From assembly GCA_937927195.1 (NCBI GenBank), contig CALBCY010000314.1, forward strand, positions 1 to 37,674: a stretch of DNA of 37,674 nt, in the 5' to 3' direction. The DNA comes from an uncultured Chitinophagales bacterium (GTDB lineage: Bacteria > Bacteroidota > Bacteroidia > Chitinophagales > UBA2359). Within the stretch, counting starts at the first letter, position 1; each line of letters opens with the position of its first letter. Shown in pieces: positions 17,758 through 26,400 of this stretch. The translations under genes were made by a program, and so were the position numbers. The notes under the pieces were generated by a model. That model saw only the letters and a program-made list of their open reading frames with translations. It did no database searches and was not told where the DNA came from.

Positions 17758-20700
17758 ATGAAATCCGACATTCTACAAATTATTGAAGGTATCGGGCCCA
17801 AATTTGAATCAATTCTCAATGAAAATGGGATCAATTCTTGGGCAAAATTGGCTTCAACCAGCACTGATCAATTAAAAGCAATTTTAGGAAAATACGGAGA
17901 CCGTTATCAAGCAATTGATCCATCTACTTGGACAAAACAAGCTGAAATGGCCTCTAAAGCTGATTGGAAGGGATTAATTGCCTTTCAAAAAGAAGATGGT
18001 TCTGATGCAAAAGCTGAAAAAATTCTCCTTCAGGAAGGACTTTTACAAAGATCTTATGATAATGTATTGATGAAATCTTCTCATTTACAAGTGATTGAAG
18101 GCATTGGTCCTAAAATGGAAGAAGTATTAAATGAAAACGGAATATCAGATTGGAAAACATTGGCATCCAAATCTAGAGATAATCTAAAGGCCATTTTAGA
18201 CAAATATGGCGACAAATACAAAATCATAGACCCTACAGATTGGCCGAGACAAGCAGCTTTCGCATCTAAAGGAAATTGGGATGGCTTGATTGCCTCTCAA
18301 AAAGAAGATGGTTCTGACGCCAAAGCTGAAAAAATGTTAGCCAGTGGAAATTATCCTAAAGCTAGCAAGCCTGTTGTAAGTACAACTTCATCCAGCAATT
18401 GGAGTAATGTTCAAATGAGCCACTCACACCTTCAAGTAATTGAAGGAATTGGTCCTAAAATGGAAGAAGTTCTAAAAGAAAATGGGATTTCTGATTGGGC
18501 TACTTTATCGTCAAAATCTTTCGGTGAGTTGAGAGGTATGTTGGACAAATATGGTGATAAATATAAAATTATTGATCCTTCTGACTGGGCAAGACAAGCC
18601 GGTTTTGCAGCCAAGGGAAACTGGGCGGGATTGATCGCTTCTCAAAAAGAAGATGGTTCTGATGCAAAGGCTGAAAAAATGCTCGAAAGCGGAAAATATC
18701 CAAAAGGCAGTGCAAAATCTTCAGTTAGCAGCAGTTTAGCAAATGGGTCTGGTAGCTCAGGAAGTAAAGATAACCTTCAACTCATAGAAGGAATTGGTCC
18801 TAAAATGGAAGAGGTTCTAAATGAAAATGGCATTCATAGCTTTTCAGATCTTGGGTCAAGATCAGCAGAGGACATTAAAAGCATTTTAGACAAATACGGC
18901 GGGAAATATAAAATTATTGATCCCACCTCTTGGATAGCAGAATCAAAAAGTGCAGCCAAGCAAGATTGGAAAGAATTGTTCCGTCTGCAAAAAGCAGATG
19001 GCTCAGAATCAAAAGCTGAAAAAATTCTTGGCGCAGCAGCAATTTCAAGCACAGGAGGATCTAGCTCGTTCACAAATATTAATATGAGCAATTCTCACCT
19101 TCAAGTAATTGAAGGGATCGGTCCAAAAATGGAAGAAGTCTTGCTAGAAAATGGAATCAGAAATTGGTCAACTTTGGCTTCAAAATCAAATGCTGATTTA
19201 AGAGCCATCCTAAACAAATACGGAGACAAATACAAAATCATTGATCCTTCCGATTGGCCAAGACAAGCAGGACATGCGGCAAAAAGTGATTGGACAGGAT
19301 TGATAGCCTCGCAAAAAGAAGATGGTTCGGAATCAAAGGCTGAAAAAATGTTGATCAGTGGGAAATATCCAAAAGGTGGATCCACTACTTCATCAACTAG
19401 TTCAACTACCAAAATTGCAACAGCTGCAGGAATTGCAGGAATTGGATTGGCAACGACTTCAGGAGGAGATGATGAAAAAGCAAAAGAAGCGGCTAGATTG
19501 AAAGCCGAAGCGGAGGCAAAAGCCAAGGCAGACGCAGAAGCGGCTAGATTGAAAGCAGAAGCGGAGGCAAAAGCCAAGGCAGACGCAGAAGCGGCTAGAT
19601 TGAAGGCAGAAGCGGAAGCAAAAGCAAAAGCAGATGCAGAAGCGGCTAGATTGAAGGCAGAAGCGGAAGCAAAAGCGAAGGCAGACGCAGAAGCTCTTAG
19701 ATTGAAAACTGAAACAGACAACAAAGCCAAAGCGGCAGCAGCGGCAGCGGCGGCAGCAGCAGCGGCGGCGGCTAAATTAAAAGCAGAGGCTGATAAGAAG
19801 GCAAAAGAAGCGGAGGCTGCAAAGTTAAAAGCCGAAGCAGATGCAAAAGCAAAAGCAGATGCTGAAGCAGCTAGACTGAAAGCCGAAGCAGATGCAAAAG
19901 CCAAAGCAGATGCTGAAGCGGCTAGACTAAAAGCCGAAGCGGAGGCAAAAGCAAAAGCAGATGCAGAAGCGGCTAGACTGAAAGCTGAATCAGACAGAAA
20001 AGCAAAGGAAGCAGAAGCAGCTAGATTGAAAGCTGAATCAGATAGAAAAGCAAAAGAAGCAGAAGCGGCTAGACAAAAAGCCGATGCAGACAGAAAAGCA
20101 AAAGAAGCGGAAGCCAAAAGGTTAAAAGCTGAGGCGGATAAAAAGGCGGCAGCAGATAAAAAGAAAAAAGCGGCAGCAGCGGCAACAGCGGCAGCGGCAG
20201 TTACAGCTGGAGCTGTAAACTCTGGTAAGAGCAATTCAAAAAGCACAACTGTTAAGACGGAAAAGAAAGTTGTTAGTACTGGAGGATCAGGAACTAAATT
20301 GGAAGCCGGCGGCGGCGGAGGTGGAACGGCTGAAGCTTCTTCTTCTGGTTGCTTGAAGTGGTTGTTGGGACTAATACCATTGTTATTATTGGGATTACTA
20401 ATTTGGTGGTTACTAGGCATGAAAGGATGTGGTGCTGATAAGGTAGCCCCTATTGCTGTAGCCAAAGACAAAGTAGTCGAAACAGTAAAAGAACCTATCA
20501 AAAAAGTCGAAGAGAAAATAGTAGAGAAGGTGGATACGAAAGCGGCAGATGCAAAAGCGAAGGCAGATGCAGATGCAAAAGCCAAAGCAGATGCTGAAGC
20601 AAAAAGAAAAGCCGATGCCGAAGCGAAAAGAAAAGCCGACGCTGCTAAAAAAGTTACAGCAACCAAAGCAACTGCTTTGTTCGCCGTTCCTGGAGGAGCT

Positions 20701-21060
20701 GCCAAATCAGTTACTAGACTGGGAAGTAATCCTCAATTCGGTAACTCATTCGGATTATCATCTGGACAATTCCACGGAAAATTAATGGACAGATACAACG
20801 CTAATTCAACCGACCGTAATTTCCTTAATTATGTTGCGCGCTCTATGGGCTGTGGCAGTTTTAAAGACATCAATGCTTCTCAGTTCTCGGAGGCCACGAT
20901 TAATAAAGGACAAAAAGGAAACCTTGGATTCGGAGATTATCACGGTTATCAATATTCTCAAATGGATTTAAACGGAAAAGATCTAGAAGCATTCAAATTG
21001 ACATGCAATGGAAAGAGCGTTTACTTCATGAAGACCTGCGGTAATATCTTTTACTTCTAA
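17758..21060 (+). CDS. Membrane protein: five HhH-like repeats, TolA-like helix, one TM span, C-terminal domain
   Basis: 1100 residues. Five copies of a ~90-residue unit (starting near 17773, 18085, 18424, 18772 and 19093) share LQxIEGIGPKxEExLxENGI, a LKxILxKYGDKYKIIDP segment, Trp, and QKEDGSxxKAEKxL. EGIGPK is a helix-hairpin-helix signature, usually binding DNA or acting as a dimerising helical module. Residues about 578-820 are an Ala/Lys/Glu/Asp-rich helix with 17-residue repeats (AARLKAEAEAKAKADAE) and 14 alanines, similar in style to TolA. A Gly-rich linker, one membrane span (about 865-887) and a second Lys/Ala helix (about 930-965) follow. The last ~125 residues form a compact domain with three Cys. 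No signal peptide is present, so the HhH part should be cytoplasmic and the C-terminus periplasmic. Function unknown. Confidence 0.85.
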   Translation: MKSDILQIIEGIGPKFESILNENGINSWAKLASTSTDQLKAILGKYGDRYQAIDPSTWTKQAEMASKADWKGLIAFQKEDGSDAKAEKILLQEGLLQRSYDNVLMKSSHLQVIEGIGPKMEEVLNENGISDWKTLASKSRDNLKAILDKYGDKYKIIDPTDWPRQAAFASKGNWDGLIASQKEDGSDAKAEKMLASGNYPKASKPVVSTTSSSNWSNVQMSHSHLQVIEGIGPKMEEVLKENGISDWATLSSKSFGELRGMLDKYGDKYKIIDPSDWARQAGFAAKGNWAGLIASQKEDGSDAKAEKMLESGKYPKGSAKSSVSSSLANGSGSSGSKDNLQLIEGIGPKMEEVLNENGIHSFSDLGSRSAEDIKSILDKYGGKYKIIDPTSWIAESKSAAKQDWKELFRLQKADGSESKAEKILGAAAISSTGGSSSFTNINMSNSHLQVIEGIGPKMEEVLLENGIRNWSTLASKSNADLRAILNKYGDKYKIIDPSDWPRQAGHAAKSDWTGLIASQKEDGSESKAEKMLISGKYPKGGSTTSSTSSTTKIATAAGIAGIGLATTSGGDDEKAKEAARLKAEAEAKAKADAEAARLKAEAEAKAKADAEAARLKAEAEAKAKADAEAARLKAEAEAKAKADAEALRLKTETDNKAKAAAAAAAAAAAAAAKLKAEADKKAKEAEAAKLKAEADAKAKADAEAARLKAEADAKAKADAEAARLKAEAEAKAKADAEAARLKAESDRKAKEAEAARLKAESDRKAKEAEAARQKADADRKAKEAEAKRLKAEADKKAAADKKKKAAAAATAAAAVTAGAVNSGKSNSKSTTVKTEKKVVSTGGSGTKLEAGGGGGGTAEASSSGCLKWLLGLIPLLLLGLLIWWLLGMKGCGADKVAPIAVAKDKVVETVKEPIKKVEEKIVEKVDTKAADAKAKADADAKAKADAEAKRKADAEAKRKADAAKKVTATKATALFAVPGGAAKSVTRLGSNPQFGNSFGLSSGQFHGKLMDRYNANSTDRNFLNYVARSMGCGSFKDINASQFSEATINKGQKGNLGFGDYHGYQYSQMDLNGKDLEAFKLTCNGKSVYFMKTCGNIFYF
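19489..19692 (+). repeat. Four 51-bp in-frame tandem repeats
   Basis: Four nearly identical 51-bp units at 19489, 19540, 19591 and 19642 each encode AARLKAEAEAKAKADAE; degenerate units continue to about 20150. Copy number could change by slippage without breaking the frame, altering helix length. Confidence 0.85.
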
Positions 21061-21091
21061 TATGGAAGATTAAATTACAAAATGCTTTAAA

Positions 21092-21140
21092 AATGCAGCA
21101 TCACTTTGTGGTGCTGCATTTTTTTTATTTTTTTTACAAA
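21092..21140 (+). terminator. Intrinsic terminator after the HhH-repeat gene
   Basis: A 13-bp stem (AATGCAGCATCAC at 21092-21104 with GTGGTGCTGCATT at 21108-21120, one G-U pair, TTT loop) is followed directly by a long T-rich run. It lies 31 bp after the stop codon. Confidence 0.92.
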
Positions 21141-21268
21141 ATAGATACCTGTAAACTGTTTTATTACTTTGTTTTACCTGGTACTATCTATTTCACAGTT
21201 TGTCCTTATTGTTATTTACTTCTCACTTTCCACTATCTACTTTGTACTTTAAGCCTTACCTTTGTCCT

Positions 21269-23122
21269 GTGAAGAAATTTATACTTACAATTCTATTTCA
21301 TTTCATAGCAATTTCTTTATGTTTTGCTCAAAATGAAAATCAATACCTGATCGGTTTTGGTAAAGCCGACATTACTTTTGCTCCTAAAGATTTGGGATTG
21401 TTTGGTTTTGGTGTATACGATCAAAGACTCGAAAAAGAAGGCGACTTCACTTCTAAAATTTATAGCAGAGTTATCAGCATCAAAGAACCTGAATCAGGCA
21501 AACAAATATTTCTTCTACACGCCGACCTGGGAGCAATTTTTATGCCTTTGCGAAGAGGATTGGTAAGAAAGATTCGAGCATTACTTATTCCAGACTTCGA
21601 CGATGCCGCGCTTATGATGACTGCTTCACATACCCATTGTGCCGCATCAGGCATGTCCGATTATCCTTTGTACATGATGTCGGCTCCAGGCTACAATCCC
21701 GAACTGATTGAATTCACAGTCGATGGAATGTATGAATCGATTGAGCAAGCCTTTAATGCTCAAACCAAAATGACCATTGAACTCAAAGAAGGATTTTTTG
21801 AGCCTGAAATCCCTGTTGCTTTCAATCGAGCATTAAAATCGCATAATAAAAATCCAGAAATTCAGACAAAATTTAAACGAAATGAAACTCATTTAGCCCT
21901 CAATAGAAACATGCCTCTTTTGAGTTTCAAAGATCAAAATGGCAACAATCGTGGATTTATAAACTGGTTCGGAGTGCATCCAATAGAAATGCTTGGTGAC
22001 CACAATTTTATTGATGGAGCGAGTAAAGGTTATGCTGCTTCCTTTGCAGAGGATAAAATGAAAGAAAATGACATAGCGATTTTTGCTCAAAGTTCTGCTG
22101 GGGATGTAATGACCACAGATTTACACAATCCCAAATCCTTTGAAAAAGAAATGCAAACCATTTTGGATGATCCACACTATGACTGTCACAAATCAAGTTT
22201 AAAGCAAGCCAAATGGAATGGCAAAATTCAAGCAGAGAAAGCATTGAAAATCCAAGCTTTAAACGAAGGAATAACTGTTCAGGGTGAAATAGATTTTGAA
22301 CTAATTTACGTTGATTTGACTAATGTCAAGGTAGATAAAAAGTATGCCAATGGTTTTGAAGATGCCAAAACAACTTCGCCTTGTTGGGGTGCGCCCTTTT
22401 TGTCAGGCAGCTTCTCATGGCACGATGGCAATTTCAATCGTTTATTGTTGTCAAGTTTTGCGTTGGTTAACAAATCTGTATTTTACTTGCGTTCTCCCTT
22501 TCTGAAATCTGAAACCAGGTTAAAGCGCAAAGCTTTATACCAAAGCCAAGAGCCAAAAAAGATTGTAATCAATGGAAGTGAGAAAAGCACATTCGGACTA
22601 AAATATGAAAATTACACTAAGAAAGTTTTTCCGCGATTCTTCTACGATAGCATCGCTTCGATGGACCCAAGCATTAAAGAAGTAACTCGACAATTAAAAT
22701 TAGAAGCCTTAAATGAGCACAGTATTTTGCCAGAGATTTTACCAATTCAAATAGTTAGAATCGGAAATATTGCCATAGCTGGAATTCCAACCGAAATAAC
22801 AACCATTGCTTACAACCGATTACAAAAAACCATCTTGGATGTTCTCAAAACAGATGGGATAGACGAGGTATTTATTTCATCCTATGCAAACGAATATGCA
22901 GGATACACAACCACCATTGAAGAGTACGTTGAGCAAAGATATGAGGCAGGACACACCCTCTACGGCAAACACCAGTTGGGCGCTTTTCAAACTGAATTCA
23001 CAAAGTTGGCCTTAGAGTTTTGTAAAACCAAAAAGGAAAGAAATCTGAATTATGAAATTCAACCTCCCATTTTCTCAGCCAAAGAATTGGGAAGAAGAAG
23101 TAATTTGGAACCACTGAAATAA
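21269..23122 (+). CDS. Neutral/alkaline ceramidase-like secreted protein with altered nucleophile position
   Basis: 617 residues from GTG 21269, which starts a clean signal peptide (KKFILTILFHFIAISLCFAQ). An in-frame TTG at 21200 would add a non-signal-like stretch. Family hallmarks of the ceramidase_alk fold are present: IGFGKADIT near the mature N-terminus, ASHTHC (His121/His123), GVHPIEM (His237), GIPTEITT (Glu509) and TTTIEEYVEQRYEAGHTLYG, together the likely Zn site. In studied neutral ceramidases the nucleophile is the Ser of a GDVSPN motif; here the aligned sequence is GDVMTTD with Met281. Activity on ceramide is therefore doubtful, and another substrate or a non-hydrolytic role is possible. 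The gene stands alone on its transcript, after a strong terminator. Confidence 0.85.
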   Translation: MKKFILTILFHFIAISLCFAQNENQYLIGFGKADITFAPKDLGLFGFGVYDQRLEKEGDFTSKIYSRVISIKEPESGKQIFLLHADLGAIFMPLRRGLVRKIRALLIPDFDDAALMMTASHTHCAASGMSDYPLYMMSAPGYNPELIEFTVDGMYESIEQAFNAQTKMTIELKEGFFEPEIPVAFNRALKSHNKNPEIQTKFKRNETHLALNRNMPLLSFKDQNGNNRGFINWFGVHPIEMLGDHNFIDGASKGYAASFAEDKMKENDIAIFAQSSAGDVMTTDLHNPKSFEKEMQTILDDPHYDCHKSSLKQAKWNGKIQAEKALKIQALNEGITVQGEIDFELIYVDLTNVKVDKKYANGFEDAKTTSPCWGAPFLSGSFSWHDGNFNRLLLSSFALVNKSVFYLRSPFLKSETRLKRKALYQSQEPKKIVINGSEKSTFGLKYENYTKKVFPRFFYDSIASMDPSIKEVTRQLKLEALNEHSILPEILPIQIVRIGNIAIAGIPTEITTIAYNRLQKTILDVLKTDGIDEVFISSYANEYAGYTTTIEEYVEQRYEAGHTLYGKHQLGAFQTEFTKLALEFCKTKKERNLNYEIQPPIFSAKELGRRSNLEPLK

Positions 23123-23492
23123 ACCAGAAAATCATTGCCATATTCGCTAGAACATAATTGAAAATTTGTAGTAGGCGGATATAAATTTAGGCCTCCTGGC
23201 CTACCGATCTTTTAATCTTGCTACAAACAATCGTTTCGTGTATTCTTTCAGCAACAATTCCTAACAATGAAATGTATTTTATTTTCTAGCCCAATCTTGA
23301 TTAGCCATCAAAATTACATTTCATCTAGGAACCAATCCTTTGATTTAGGCCATTCCACATATTTATGATCGAGTTCGACATGTGTCTTGATTCCCAAACC
23401 ACCTTTAGGTTAGTATAATATAGACTATTTGATTATTTTGTGTTGTAATTGTAAAGCACAAGGCTTTCCAATTATTAAGCAACAACACAAGT
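23123..23492. other. Intergenic region, 370 bp
   Basis: No gene is seen on either strand. A short hairpin, TAGGCC-TCCT-GGCCTA (23189-23204), may end the ceramidase-like transcript, but the following T-run is weak. The last ~90 bp before the CHAT gene are A+T-rich and likely hold its promoter; TATTTTG near 23432 is only a partial -7 box match. Confidence 0.5.
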
Positions 23493-26400
23493 ATGAAAAA
23501 CCTATACATCTCAGGAATCCCTTCTGATGAAGGACAAATTCAAAATCATCAAACTGAATTCAGTTTTTTCGAAACCATTCTTTCGGTAAAAATTTCACGA
23601 CAAAGAAGTACCAATCAAAAGATAAAGTTAAATCACAAGACCAATGACATTGCCCACATAGTCTTTGAGGATGACACCGAATGGCTTGGTAATATAAATG
23701 ATGTTCATGAAATTTTTGGAGATCAAAACATGGCCTCTCGCTCTGACAATGCTTATCATTTTCCAGAACACATTGAAATTCCAGACAACAACAGAGATGG
23801 ACTTGTCAGAAAAATTTTAATAAAATTCTTTAATCTTTTTCGCCCTAAATCTCTTTCTAAAGTAAAGGAAAAACTAGCTCAGGAATCTGCTCTTTTACTA
23901 GCCAAACATTTCGATAAAAAACTAATGCCTGAACCTGGTCTTTTTCAGGTAAATGCTTCATTAGAATTTAACAACAAATCAACATACGCTCCCAAAGAAG
24001 GCAAGCAGCTTTTAATCATCCATGGAGCATTCTCAAGTACAAAAAGATCTTTTGAAGGATTAATATCAGAAAAGAAAGAAGTCTGGAACAGCATTTATGA
24101 AAATTACAATGGTGGAATTTGGGCTTATGACCATTACAGCCTGTCTGTTAGTCCGATGGAAAATGCCCTTGATCTCATCAAAAAAATAAAGGACAATTCC
24201 CAGCTTGATATTTTAAGCAGTTCAAGGGGAGGAATTGTAGCAGATATTTTAGCAAAATGTGACAGACGCAATGAAGTGGTTGGTTTCTCAGATCAGGAAT
24301 TAAAATTAATGGCCAAGGAAGATGAGTTGACTCATTTGATTATGCTGACCATTAACAAAATTGCCCGAAAGAAAAACTTGAGCATTAATAAAATCATTCG
24401 GGTGGCTTGCCCAGCTAGTGGAACCACCCTGTTGTCCAGAAGACTAGATCATTTTCTCAATGCAATTTTGCACAGTGTTGGTCTAGCATTTGGTTCAAAG
24501 GGAAATGTTGTTTACAGTGAAATAAAATCCTTTCTTTTAGAAGTTCTCAATCAAAAACAAAATCCTCAATCCATTCCGGGACTTTGGGCAATGACCCCAG
24601 AATCTGTTTTTCAGAAAATTCTCAACAACCCGGAAAACCATTCGGAAAGTGAATTGTTCATCATTGACGGATCAGTTGTCTTGGGTCCAAATCCAGCCAA
24701 ATCAATGGCTGTTATTCTAAGCAACTTGTTTTACTGGCAGGCCAATGATTTCATCGTCGATACACAGAGAATGTCCAAAGGAGTAAGACGAACAAAGGCT
24801 CCCAAGATATTTTCATCCAGCCACGACAACACCAGTCATTTCAACTATTTCAAAAATCAAGATTCTCGACAGGCCATCCAGAAAGCACTATTGGCCAAGG
24901 AGGACGAAGTTCCTGCAGGTTTCAAAATTGTCCATCAAGAGGTTTCAGATAGAGGGATTATCTTAAAATCTATTTCATACGGCGAAGCACATTCTGATAA
25001 CATTTCAGGAAACAGACCCATTGCAATTTTAATCCCAGGAATTATGGGTTCCAACCTTTATGCTGGAGACGAAAAAATATGGCTCAACTTAGAAGCCATT
25101 CACAAAGGAAAAATTAGGAGCAAGCTAAAATACAATGACAAAACAGATGACAACTCCAATATAAAAGCCAAATCTTTGGTTGGTAAATATTATTCAAAGT
25201 TGCTGCTGCATCTCAAGCAAAATTACGATGTCTTAACTTTTGCTTACGATTGGCGTAAAAGTTTGGCCATAGCAGCTGAACAACTAAATGAAAAATTAAA
25301 GGACCTCGCTCGCCACAATCAACCAATAAAAATCATCGCACATTCCATGGGAGGCTTATTGGTGCGACAAGTGATTTTGGATTTCCCAACCGATTGGAAA
25401 AAATTCATTCAAAAGAAAGACAGCCGTTTCTTAATGCTCGGTACTCCTTGGTATGGTTCTTATGGCGTCATGCAGGTTTTCACTGGACAATCGTCCATGG
25501 TAAATTTACTTTCCAATCTGGATTTGGAAAATAGTAAATCTGCATTGATGGATGTGTTCAACAATTATGAAGGACTGTTTCAATTGCTTCCGATTGACAA
25601 CAATGAAATTGAAAGTGAAAGCTTTTGGAAAAAAGTCAAGAATGTAGCTGGCGTACAAAAGGTAAATGCCAAGTTTAAGAAACAATTAGAGAACTTTGAA
25701 AAGTATAAATTCATTATTCAACACAAAGATTTTGACCTTAGCAAAAACTGTTTCTATATTGCTGGGCAGGACAAAATCACCCCCTTCGATTTCAAAATAG
25801 AAACGCGCTTTTTCCAAAAGCATTTGATCTATCTGGGAACTCAAGAAGGAGATGGCAGTGTAACCTGGGAAATGGGCATACCAAGAGAATTGCCGAAAAA
25901 AAACACCTTCTACGCTTTGACTGTGCATGGGGAATTGGCCAATGATGAAAAACTTTTCAAAGGAATTTCAGAAATTTTAAACGATGGAAACACCAATCAA
26001 ATTTCAAAGAATCCAGCACTTGTTCGAAGCAAAAAATTAACCAGGGAAGTCTATGATGATTATGTTATTTCAAACAAACCTGAACAGTTAATTGATCAGA
26101 TTTTTGGCATCAATCCACAAGCCTACCAACCAGTTGATGGTAAAATAAGTATTTCAGTAGGCGTAACTAACGGACATTTAAAAGTATCGGAATATCCTGT
26201 ACTTGTAGGGCACTTCAATAAAGATGGGATTGTCAGTGCCGAGAAAGCCATAGATTATTGTTTGAATGGACGCTTGACTGAGCGGCATAGAATTGGCTAT
26301 TACCCAGGCAAAGTTGGTGAAAGCGAAGTTGTATTTAACCTTAGAACAAATCCCAAAGGTGCCATTATTATCGGATTGGGAGAGGTGGGCAATTTAACTT

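Noticed and set aside
19101-20705. A 534-codon minus-strand reading frame
   Set aside because: It mirrors the Ala/Lys/Glu repeat of the HhH-repeat gene and encodes only Ser/Ala/Phe-rich low-complexity sequence.
20549-20785. Alternate-frame plus-strand reading frame inside the HhH-repeat gene
   Set aside because: Shift-frame shadow of the Lys/Ala-rich repeat; the main frame continues through it into a plausible domain.
21200-21268. N-terminal extension of the ceramidase-like protein from TTG 21200
   Set aside because: The stretch is not signal-like and looks intergenic; GTG 21269 begins a clean signal peptide.
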